A stretch of 64,000 nucleotides of DNA from Stappia sediminis (GTDB lineage: Bacteria; Pseudomonadota; Alphaproteobacteria; Rhizobiales; Stappiaceae): positions 1-64,000 of the forward strand of contig NZ_WUMV01000001.1 in the NCBI RefSeq assembly GCF_009826895.1, in the 5' to 3' direction. Each line of letters opens with the position of its first letter. Positions within the stretch are counted from its first letter, which is position 1. Positions 7,769 through 14,878 of the stretch are shown piece after piece. The translations under genes and the position numbers were made by a program. The notes under the pieces are model-generated. The model was not told the DNA's origin, searched no databases, and worked only from the letters and a program-made list of their open reading frames with translations.

Positions 7769-7845
7769 TGTCTGGAAAGCGCATCGTGATAAAAAGAAGT
7801 GGCTGAGCGGTAGCCATAGGTCCGATACCGGGCTGTTGGGTCGAA

Positions 7846-9669
7846 CTAACCAGCCACTTCAATTTCTGCTTCAGGTTCGGTCGCCTCTTTTGCAGCCCCA
7901 AAGCGCTTGCTTAAGCTCCGATACACATTCCCGACGGCATCGCGCCAACCGTCCGCCGCTAAGCTTAGGCTTTCAGGCTCCAACGCCTTCTTCACGTCGT
8001 CTGGTGTCCATTCCCTAATCAATTGCTTGGCTTGTGCGTAGATGACGGCATAACCAACCCGACCCATGATCAAGCGCTCAGACCATTGGCGCGCGAGTTC
8101 TCGCACCAGTTCTGGATCCTCATAGGTCGCGTAGCGCAATTCCAAGTGCTTTTGCGCCGCTTCCGCTGCCGAGTAGGTCAAGTTGACGAACAACTGATTG
8201 GTTTCACGGACATAGCGCGCGGCCTTCCCGGAGATGCCCTTCTCGGCAACTTCATCCTCATCGCGGAGGGGAATTATCTCTGGGGCTACCTCCAAGTTTT
8301 TGGAAATGTTGGCCCGTTTTGCCCCAGCTGGGTTGAATATAAGATCGGTAGGACGAACCGACTCGCGCTCACCACGAGCCGAGCCGTTCACATCTCCTCG
8401 TGTTGCACCGCGCGCGCCGCCTTCTTCGACGGGGTCGACTCCATCTGCCGCAAGGCGTGGGCTTTGGGTTTTAACACGAAGCTGATTTAGCAGATCCTGC
8501 AACTCCTTGCGTAAGTCATCCGTTGATGCAGAGGTCTTAGGCGCAAGTGAGTTTATGATTTCTACGAGCCAATCTGGTCGATATCGAAAGACGATTTCGG
8601 CAAAGTCCTCGATGACCAACTGCCGTTGGTCACCGGCAGTCAGCTGCACAAACCGTCTATATGGCTCGTGTCGGACAGGGAAATCATCCGGCAACTCAAC
8701 ATGAATGGAGATGTGTCGAGCGCCGAACGGAATGCCGAATGCAGGTGCGTCGGCCGCCCATTTTCTTCCCTTTCGCACATCAAACATCTCACCTCGAAAA
8801 ACTACTGCCGCAGTGCTGATGGATGAAGTTAGTGACCCGGAAATCGACTTGTTGTGGCCGCCGTCTTGGTAAGGAGGGTCATAGAAGTAGTGCACCTTCA
8901 TTCCCTCTCCGACCTCGATCGTTTCAATACGGCCAAACGCTTCCGACCGCTCGGGTATTGCCTTGAACTGCCGTCGTCCATCGCGCGGATGTGTACCTTC
9001 ATGCAGATAGAGTTCGACTCCCTGCGGTAGACGATATAGGCGATGGTAAAGATAGGTAGTGATCCATTGACGATCTTGCGTCGGATCGCCGTTGTAAGGA
9101 TCAGCCACGGTATCCTGATCGGCACGGTTGCCAAAAAGAACGACCTCGGTCCAATCTTCATCAAGCCGATATTCGGCTTCTTCGCGAACGCGGTCTGTTA
9201 CGTCGATGACCTCCTCAAAGGAGTCTTCGACTGGAACCCATATCTTTCCGTAGGTGCCTTCGCGTTTCCCAAGGATGACTTGGCTGACAGTGCCCTCGCT
9301 ACAAGATCGATAACGTATCCCCAGTGTATTAGAAGGGAGGGACGCAACCTTTGCGCCCATGCCAAAGTTGCCTTCAAGAGCCATATCTTTGCCGAGCGAC
9401 GCCGCGAGATCGCATATGTGATCAAGCTCGGCGCTACTCATACCTGGACCGGTGTTCCAAATTGCTAGTTTACGGGTATCCCCGCATTCAGATACCGATT
9501 TTCCCTTAAGTTCAACGACACGCCGCCCTTCCGGTGCTTTAGCAGCGGCCTCAATCGCATTAACAACCAATTCACGAAGCATCATCGTTTTTGGGCACTG
9601 CTCGATCTGTCGCGCGACCGTAAAGTCTATGTCCCGGATAGTGATTGGCGTAATTTGCTTGATGTGCAT
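7846..9669 (-). CDS. GHKL-fold ATPase (Hsp90/MORC-like), candidate defence protein
   Basis: A 607-residue protein with an N-terminal GHKL ATP-binding domain. The N box is E33-x3-N37 (LRELVVNAIEAA). The G1 motif is NTGPGM at 72-77, with Asn where DxGxG normally has Asp. The G2 motif is GNFGMGAK at 100-107. The next 250 residues look like the transducer-like domain of Hsp90, MutL and MORC proteins, and the C-terminal 170 residues are helical, after a linker at about residues 410-440 that is rich in Gly, Arg and Asp. Such ATPases act as conformational clamps in DNA repair, chromatin or antiphage systems. It is preceded by a 76-codon gene 16 bp upstream and has a GGAG ribosome binding site. Confidence 0.75.
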   Translation of the reverse strand: MHIKQITPITIRDIDFTVARQIEQCPKTMMLRELVVNAIEAAAKAPEGRRVVELKGKSVSECGDTRKLAIWNTGPGMSSAELDHICDLAASLGKDMALEGNFGMGAKVASLPSNTLGIRYRSCSEGTVSQVILGKREGTYGKIWVPVEDSFEEVIDVTDRVREEAEYRLDEDWTEVVLFGNRADQDTVADPYNGDPTQDRQWITTYLYHRLYRLPQGVELYLHEGTHPRDGRRQFKAIPERSEAFGRIETIEVGEGMKVHYFYDPPYQDGGHNKSISGSLTSSISTAAVVFRGEMFDVRKGRKWAADAPAFGIPFGARHISIHVELPDDFPVRHEPYRRFVQLTAGDQRQLVIEDFAEIVFRYRPDWLVEIINSLAPKTSASTDDLRKELQDLLNQLRVKTQSPRLAADGVDPVEEGGARGATRGDVNGSARGERESVRPTDLIFNPAGAKRANISKNLEVAPEIIPLRDEDEVAEKGISGKAARYVRETNQLFVNLTYSAAEAAQKHLELRYATYEDPELVRELARQWSERLIMGRVGYAVIYAQAKQLIREWTPDDVKKALEPESLSLAADGWRDAVGNVYRSLSKRFGAAKEATEPEAEIEVAG

Positions 9670-9685
9670 CGCAATTCACTCCGTT

Positions 9686-9916
9686 TCAAAGTTTGAATTC
9701 ACCGCCGCCACGGCCTGACGTCCTGCCGAACCTCAATTCAACCTCGGATACGGCGTCACGCAATGCCTTAACGATCTTTCGAACCTCATCATCTTCGTAA
9801 ACGTAAGTCTGCCGGTTCGAGAGGTTCCCTATCAAGCGAATTGCCTCAAGGGCCTTATTTGTCCTCTTCTCCGCAAGCTCGCGGAATTTCGCACGCTTCT
9901 TTTCTTCGACGGCCAT
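9686..9916 (-). CDS. Small helical protein upstream of the GHKL ATPase
   Basis: A 76-residue, highly charged helical protein. The core is LAEKRTNKALEAIRLIGNLSNRQTYVYEDDEVRKIVKAL (given in part), with a recognisable run SNRQTYVYEDDEV. It ends 16 bp before the GHKL gene start, so the two form an operon. Small proteins with this look are common beside restriction and defence genes, where they may be regulators or subunits. The exact role is unknown. Confidence 0.65.
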   Translation of the reverse strand: MAVEEKKRAKFRELAEKRTNKALEAIRLIGNLSNRQTYVYEDDEVRKIVKALRDAVSEVELRFGRTSGRGGGEFKL

Positions 9917-9984
9917 TTGTTCACCATTTGGAATTCTCGGATCGTCTACAAAATATGTGAGCCCGGTGTCATATGGTCAAGATA

Positions 9985-10030
9985 TTTGAGGAATATTTTT
10001 CGAATATTCGAAGAATGTTTGAAAAATATA
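9985..10030. promoter_or_regulatory. AT-rich region with palindrome CGAATATTCG
   Basis: A strongly AT-rich stretch with a perfect 10-bp palindrome at 10001-10010 and repeated GAATATT/GAATGTT elements on both sides. It lies about 70 bp upstream of the small-protein/GHKL operon start (minus strand) and 270 bp before the reverse transcriptase gene. It is a good place for a divergent promoter and operator. Confidence 0.4.
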
Positions 10031-10089
10031 GAGTGCCGCACGGTGCCATATTGGCAAGAGCGATGTCTGTTTCAGACCGTGCAACAACG

Positions 10090-10190
10090 CATTCGGAACT
10101 TGCGAAGCTGCACAAGCCCCGTGCTCCGCGGAGCTAGATAAAAGGGATCGACTCGGGAGAGGGAGGCGCGGGGGCTATTCCCCGCTTGCA
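10090..10190 (+). pseudogene. Decayed copy of the 68-residue island gene
   Basis: Read in the frame starting at 10090, the sequence gives HSELAKLHKPRAPRS, a stop at 10135-10137, then IKG. This closely matches HPELAKLHNPRAPWSWVKG of the intact gene at 7562-7768. The 5' half of the gene is missing. The fragment shows that a homologous segment once ended here, upstream of the reverse transcriptase gene. Confidence 0.7.
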
Positions 10191-10230
10191 GGTGAGCTAT
10201 GGGACACTGAGCATTCCCTTATTAGCAAGC
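10168..10230 (+). ncRNA. Structured leader before the reverse transcriptase, candidate RNA
   Basis: Three inverted repeats lie close together: a perfect 6-bp GC stem 10168-10173/10180-10185 with a 6-base loop, an outer pair 10184-10189/10225-10230 (GCTTGC with GCAAGC), and inside it GGGA 10201-10204 with TCCC 10215-10218. Several defence reverse transcriptases need a non-coding RNA near the gene. Part of this sequence is decayed gene, so the folding may be accidental. Confidence 0.25.
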
Positions 10231-10282
10231 TGTTAAGCATAAACTGGGAGCGTGGCGGTTCAACTAAAGCGAGCTACTGGCC

Positions 10283-12088
10283 ATGCGTTCACCCCGATTT
10301 GATATTCGTGCAAAACCTTTGCGAAGCATCTTCTCACCGAGCAATCTCGAACGGGTGTGGAAGAAGAAAGTGCGGATATCGATGCGACAGCAGTTTCTCA
10401 ATGATGGTGTTGAAAATTTTGACTTTCACGTCGCCCATAAGCAGGAGTGTCTCAAGCTTTCTAGGTTGATCCTTGAAGGTAGTTATGTCCCTCAGCGCGC
10501 TCAACGCATTCTTGTTGAGAAAGGAAAGGGCCTTTGTCGCCAACTCGTTATACCTTCGGTTCGCGATGCCTTGGTGCTGCAATGCCTATCCGATGCACTG
10601 TACAACCAGATAAAGGGCAAGGCGCCGACTGACAGGTCTTTTTTCGAGCCAAAGGAGCATCGTTTCTCTGCGTCGCGTTCCGAATATGGGACATTTGCAT
10701 CTTGGCTGAACTTTCAGCGAGAACTATTCAGCTTCTCTAAAAACCGGCGCTATGTTGTAATTACGGATATAGCTAACTACTACGATACGATTTCGTATGG
10801 ACACTTGCGTAATATCATCGCGTCTATCACAGACGTGGAAGAAAGTGTCTTGGATATGCTGATCTACGTGCTCAGTGATCTGCTTTGGCAACCGGATTAT
10901 GCACCGAGAGTGGAAGTTGGTCTGCCCCAAATTAACTTAGATGCCCCACGCCTTTTAGCTCACTGCTTTCTCTATGAGCTTGATGAGTTTCTAGCTAGCG
11001 ATCCGAACAAAGACTTCGTCAGATATATGGATGATATCGATATAGGCGTGGATACTATAATTGAAGCTAAGGAAGCATTGAAATCTGTCGATCTAGTATT
11101 GCAAACAAAACAAGTGAGACTCAATAGCGGCAAGACCAAGATACTTACCCGCCGCGAAGCGCTCGCGCATTTTCGGGTCGTTGAAAATGCGCGTCTGGAT
11201 AATCTTCAGGAGCGAGTTGATCGGCGCCTTGCAGCGGGCCTTTCTATAGACCGAGAGCGCAAAGTGGTGAGGTTGCGACTAACTCGGGGCCTCAAATCGG
11301 GTGCATTTGACGCTGGCAATGGCGAAAAGGTGCTGAAGCGCTACATCACCCTTGCTTCCAAACTAAAAGTCCAACTGCCGCCGAATGCACTCGAGAAGTT
11401 GATTAGGTTGCGACCAAGCGTAAGAGAAAACGCATTGGCGTATATCCGCAGTCAGCCGCTCACACCGGCAAGGGCCAAAGCTATTGCGGACGTTGCCTCG
11501 TCTGGATGGCTTGTCGATGATGCGGCTTTAGTGGACATATCGAACTACCTCGTCGAAACTCGTGTTGAAACACGAAGCCAGCGAAAAGAGCATATCGAAA
11601 GCCTGATTTCTGCAACTGATGGGCGAACCTATTACGGCCTTTATTGCGGCCTTTGGTTGCGATCCAAGTATACTTCTGTCGACGAGCTGATGAATACTAT
11701 AATGTCCAATAGGCCCGCATGGCTCCAGCATGAACGGCTCGGTCGGCTGGTTGGTGCGTTCACGCCACTATTTCGAGGAACAAGCCATGAGAAGAAATTT
11801 CGAGCATTAGCAATATCGACGGCGAACGATGGAATACGGCAAACCTTCAGGTTTCACTGGCAGTTAGCAAAAGAGAAGTCAGTTTTCGACGATATGTATC
11901 CCTCGTTGAGCAATCTCAATCCATCTCGAGGGACGGGTATGACACACGCCAAGTTTTTATGCCTGTTATCTGCTCTCCAGAACGACAAAGTCCCGATTGT
12001 GAAACGAAATAAACTTCGTGCTACAACAGCACCCGTTTTTGACGATGTGTACTATCGCGCTATCGCAAAGCGTCTAGGTGTCTATTAG
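10283..12088 (+). CDS. Stand-alone reverse transcriptase of the UG/defence (DRT) type
   Basis: A 601-residue protein. Residues 80-290 form a reverse transcriptase domain: the fingers motif RQLVIPSVRDALVLQCL at about 86-102, the first catalytic Asp in RYVVITDIANYYDTI (D162), a variant primer-grip-like GLPQINLDAPRLLAH at about 213-227, and YMDD at 248-251. A KT pair (NSGKTKIL) follows. The C-terminal 300 residues are helical and carry no maturase, HNH or integrase domain, so this is not a group II intron protein. Length and C-terminal helical extension fit the unknown-group and Abi-like reverse transcriptases, several of which block phage. It is the last island gene, about 195 bp from the tRNA. 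Confidence 0.8.
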   Translation: MRSPRFDIRAKPLRSIFSPSNLERVWKKKVRISMRQQFLNDGVENFDFHVAHKQECLKLSRLILEGSYVPQRAQRILVEKGKGLCRQLVIPSVRDALVLQCLSDALYNQIKGKAPTDRSFFEPKEHRFSASRSEYGTFASWLNFQRELFSFSKNRRYVVITDIANYYDTISYGHLRNIIASITDVEESVLDMLIYVLSDLLWQPDYAPRVEVGLPQINLDAPRLLAHCFLYELDEFLASDPNKDFVRYMDDIDIGVDTIIEAKEALKSVDLVLQTKQVRLNSGKTKILTRREALAHFRVVENARLDNLQERVDRRLAAGLSIDRERKVVRLRLTRGLKSGAFDAGNGEKVLKRYITLASKLKVQLPPNALEKLIRLRPSVRENALAYIRSQPLTPARAKAIADVASSGWLVDDAALVDISNYLVETRVETRSQRKEHIESLISATDGRTYYGLYCGLWLRSKYTSVDELMNTIMSNRPAWLQHERLGRLVGAFTPLFRGTSHEKKFRALAISTANDGIRQTFRFHWQLAKEKSVFDDMYPSLSNLNPSRGTGMTHAKFLCLLSALQNDKVPIVKRNKLRATTAPVFDDVYYRAIAKRLGVY

Positions 12089-12282
12089 CTCTTCTCTCGA
12101 AAGATTGCGTCTGACCAGTGCCAACCTAAGATCTTCCCGATTTTAGTTTTGTAATACCAGACTATTTCGTCTCGTCGCATTCAAGCGCGCACCTTTGAAA
12201 CCCAGGATGCAACCCCGGGCGTTCCACGCGCAGATGGACTCGTAGCGTCCCAAGTCTAACCATATGAAAATTTTTGGAAAAA
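12089..12282. other. Spacer between reverse transcriptase gene and tRNA-Met
   Basis: About 195 bp with no gene. The last 30 bases are AT-rich and border the tRNA 3' end. I see no clear terminator. Confidence 0.4.
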
Positions 12283-12329
12283 TTGGTAGCGGAGGAGGGA
12301 CTTGAACCCCCGACACGCGGATTATGATT
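12283..12329. repeat. Proximal attachment-site copy inside tRNA-Met
   Basis: The 3' half of the intact tRNA-Met plus two flanking bases, matched at the far island border (1815-1861) with one mismatch in 47. The repeat spans the CCA end, T-arm, variable loop and 3' side of the anticodon arm, the usual target of tyrosine integrases. Confidence 0.85.
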
Positions 12330-12360
12330 CCGCTGCTCTAACCAGCTGAGCTACTCCGCC
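12284..12360 (-). tRNA. tRNA-Met (anticodon CAT)
   Basis: A 77-base gene including the encoded CCA. The acceptor stem starts GGCGGAG, the D-arm is TAGCTCAGCTGGTTAGAGC-like, the anticodon stem GCGGA/TCCGC encloses the loop ATCATAA, and the T-loop is GGTTCAAG within a GGGGG/CCCTC stem. The anticodon CAT fits elongator methionine tRNA. A CAT-anticodon tRNA-Ile is less likely from its overall sequence. It is the insertion target of the island. Confidence 0.95.
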
Positions 12361-12510
12361 GCCTGTCGTATCGACGATCTTGTCGATTGCGAGATTGGCG
12401 AGCATATAGGAGGGCCTTGCGCGTTCTGTCAAGCGCGTCGGGCAGGTTTCCACGATCCTGATCGTCAAACAGCCCGAATAACGGAAACGAATAGGGTTTC
12501 CTTTATTTTT

Positions 12511-13194
12511 TCAAGCGGGAAGGCCGTCCTTCGGGCGTTCGAAAACGAACTTCGTGAAAAGACCGAAGGGCGGCACGGGAACTTCGCTGATGCACTTCAT
12601 GCGCGTAGCGGCAAAAAGCCTTTCCTTGGGAAAGACCGGGTCCCAGCCCAGGTAGTCCCCCCAGCGGGCAAGCACCCTTTCGCCCCAGGCGCGAATACCA
12701 CTCTCCGCTGCGAAATGATTGACGACGATGACCTTGCCGCCGGGGCGTACGACGCGTTCAAGTTCGCGGAACACGGCTGCCGGGTCGGGCACCACCGTCA
12801 TGACGTACATGATCGCGGCAACGTCGAACGAAGCGTCCGGTAAATCCAGTTCCGCCGCATCCATCGCGCGAAGCGCCTCCACATTCGAAAGTTTCTTCCG
12901 GCGTACCCGCTCTCTCGCTCGCGCCAGCATGTCTTGCGACAGGTCGATTCCGGTTATCTGAATGTCTCTTCGGTAATCTGGCAGAGAAAGCCCCGTCCCG
13001 ACGCCGACCTCAAGCACCTTGCCGCCGAGGCGGTTGGCTTCGCGCACCGCCGCCCGGCGGCCGAAATAAAGAGGGCCGGAGAAAACGAAGTCATAAACCG
13101 GTGCCCAGCGGGAATAGGCGGCGTTCACGCTGTCAAGGCTAACCGTGCTTTCGTCGCAAGCGTTGTTTCGTGGTTTGGAAATGCCTTCGCTCAT
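12511..13194 (-). CDS. pmtA: Phospholipid N-methyltransferase, PmtA-like
   Basis: A 228-residue class I S-adenosylmethionine methyltransferase. Motif I is [15 protein letters not shown], preceded by the [13 protein letters not shown] and [14 protein letters not shown] segments that mark the rhizobial PmtA type. PmtA enzymes methylate phosphatidylethanolamine stepwise to phosphatidylcholine. The start ATG at 13194 overlaps the mnmA stop by four bases, so translation is coupled. A longer open frame upstream is only the antisense of mnmA. Alternative: another ubiquinone/menaquinone-like methyltransferase. Confidence 0.8.
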   Translation of the reverse strand: MSEGISKPRNNACDESTVSLDSVNAAYSRWAPVYDFVFSGPLYFGRRAAVREANRLGGKVLEVGVGTGLSLPDYRRDIQITGIDLSQDMLARARERVRRKKLSNVEALRAMDAAELDLPDASFDVAAIMYVMTVVPDPAAVFRELERVVRPGGKVIVVNHFAAESGIRAWGERVLARWGDYLGWDPVFPKERLFAATRMKCISEVPVPPFGLFTKFVFERPKDGLPA

Positions 13195-14375
13195 CCGCCG
13201 AACGCGCTTGCGATATTGGCATGGACGGCTCCTTTGGCCAGGGCGGCACGCTGCGTACGGTCGATCCATCCGCCGCCGAGGACACGGGCGTCTTCTTCGT
13301 CGCTGTCGAAGAAGACGCAAGCCTGTCCCGGTGCGATTCCGGTCTCTCCGTCGGCAAGCTCGACGGTCACGCCGTCTTCGCTGGAGGTCAGAACCGCCGC
13401 CCGAGGCGGTCGCGTGGAGCGGACCTTCACAAACAACTCCATGCCTTCGGGAGAAATGTCGGAGAGTTCCCCGTCGCCGAGCCAATTGACATCCCGCAGG
13501 GCGATACGGCGCGTGGCCAGTGCTTCGCGCGGTCCGACGACGACCCGGCTATTGTCGGCATCCAGATGAACGACGTAAAGCGGTTCGCCCGTCGCCACGC
13601 CGATGCCGCGGCGCTGGCCGATCGTATAGTGGATGATGCCCTCGTGGCGGCCGAGGACGCGCCCGTCGAGATGGACGATGTCGCCAGGTTCGGCCGCGCC
13701 CGGCTTAAGCCGTTCGATGACGTCGGAATACTTGCCCTTCGGGACGAAGCAGATGTCCTGGCTGTCCTGCTTGTCCGCGATCGCAAGTCCGAATTCGCGG
13801 GCAAGCTCGCGGGTTTCGGGCTTCGTCAGACCGCCAAGCGGAAAGCGCAGGAAATCGAGCTGTTCGCGCGTCGTGGCGAAGAGGAAATAGCTCTGATCGC
13901 GGTCGAGATCGGCGGGGCGGAACAAGGCGCGCCGGCCGCCGACCAGCCTTGTGCGGACATAGTGACCGGTTGCAAGCACGTCCGCGCCAAGTGTCTTGGC
14001 CGTCTCCAGGAGATCGGAAAACTTCACTGTCTGGTTGCACGACACGCAAGGGATCGGGGTTTCACCGGCAATATAGCTTTCGGCGAAGCGGTCGATCACG
14101 GCTTCCTTGAAGCGCTTTTCATAGTCGAGCACGTAATGGGGAATGCCGAGACGCTCGGCAACGCGGCGCGCATCGTGAATGTCCTGCCCGGCGCAGCAGG
14201 CGCCGGCCCGATGCACTGCTTCCCCGTGATCGTAAAGCTGCAGCGTCACGCCAATGACGTCATAGCCGTCGCGCTTCATCAGCCCGGCGACGACGGAGGA
14301 ATCCACACCGCCCGACATCGCCACGACGACACGCGTGTCTTCTGGGCGGCGCGGCAGGTCGAGACTGTTCAACAT
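13191..14375 (-). CDS. mnmA: tRNA-specific 2-thiouridylase MnmA
   Basis: A 394-residue enzyme that thiolates U34 of Lys, Glu and Gln tRNAs. The PP-loop SGGVDSSV is at residues 20-27. The catalytic cysteines are in the segments PCVSCNQ and [12 protein letters not shown], and the C-terminal barrel contains [20 protein letters not shown] (partly listed). Start ATG 14375. It overlaps pmtA by four bases. Neighbouring 14376-14788 is non-coding apart from the fliK promoter. Confidence 0.95.
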   Translation of the reverse strand: MLNSLDLPRRPEDTRVVVAMSGGVDSSVVAGLMKRDGYDVIGVTLQLYDHGEAVHRAGACCAGQDIHDARRVAERLGIPHYVLDYEKRFKEAVIDRFAESYIAGETPIPCVSCNQTVKFSDLLETAKTLGADVLATGHYVRTRLVGGRRALFRPADLDRDQSYFLFATTREQLDFLRFPLGGLTKPETRELAREFGLAIADKQDSQDICFVPKGKYSDVIERLKPGAAEPGDIVHLDGRVLGRHEGIIHYTIGQRRGIGVATGEPLYVVHLDADNSRVVVGPREALATRRIALRDVNWLGDGELSDISPEGMELFVKVRSTRPPRAAVLTSSEDGVTVELADGETGIAPGQACVFFDSDEEDARVLGGGWIDRTQRAALAKGAVHANIASAFGG

Positions 14376-14788
14376 AGCTACTACCTCAGTGGGCAGGGGA
14401 AAGGATCCCCGATTTTCAAGCCTGACATCGTCGACCTGCCGGATTGCGCTTCAACGGCTGGAAACACGACGCACCTGGCTGCGCCCGGATTTGCACTTCG
14501 GCTTCGCCCGGTTGCAATAAATGGCTGCCCGCAAACGATCGGCCGATTTCTCATCAGTCGAGATAGGCAATCCTTATGTCCGCCGCAACCTGACGATCTC
14601 GCGCCGGACTATATCGGAAGGACGCTGCATTGGCCAAGGGTTCCGCGTCGTCTTGGCCGAGATTCCCCGGCATCGCGACCGGGCAAGGATTTCCACTACC
14701 CGGCAAGCCTTGCCGGGAACAGGCTGTGCGTTCCGTATTTTTCCGAGAAAAAGATTATGAATAACAGTGGCTTAAATTCAAAAGCCAA

Positions 14789-14804
14789 TTGGCCCGGCAC
14801 TTGC
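14789..14804 (+). promoter_or_regulatory. Sigma-54 (-24/-12) promoter for fliK
   Basis: TTGGCCCGGCACTTGC has GG and GC ten bases apart and matches the sigma-54 consensus TGGCAC-N5-TTGC closely. It lies 75 bp before the chosen fliK start. The cluster encodes FlbD, the enhancer-binding protein that drives sigma-54 flagellar promoters in alphaproteobacteria. Confidence 0.7.
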
Positions 14805-14878
14805 AGATAACGGTTCGGGTCAGGAGCGGCATCCGTAAATCGCGATACCGCTGCCGGTGTTTGAAGACGGAGAGTTCG

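Larger units (their letters stand above)
1815..12329. mobile_element. 10.5-kb genomic island in tRNA-Met(CAT), integrase not visible
   Basis: The borders are the 47-bp direct repeat described at its two ends. The intact tRNA-Met lies at the right border on the minus strand, with its 3' end facing the island. The cargo is typical accessory DNA: a methyltransferase and AlkB-like pair, a broken plasmid-type ATPase, HigBA, a HEPN protein, an XRE regulator, a GHKL ATPase and a reverse transcriptase. Flanking genes (yeiH, pmtA, mnmA) look like ordinary chromosome. No tyrosine or serine recombinase is readable between the repeats, so the island is either a relic or is moved by an enzyme encoded elsewhere. 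Internal diverged repeats indicate successive insertions. Confidence 0.8.

Noticed and set aside
9917-10141. 74-codon open frame upstream of the reverse transcriptase
   Set aside because: It overlaps the AT-rich control region and the decayed gene fragment, and its frame is not the one that matches the intact relative.
10283-12088. Retron or group II intron reverse transcriptase
   Set aside because: No msr/msd-like structure can be identified with confidence and there is no maturase, endonuclease or intron domain V sequence.
13195-13485. N-terminal extension of the PmtA gene
   Set aside because: The extra 97 residues are arginine-rich and antisense to the mnmA coding region, so they are a shadow of that gene.
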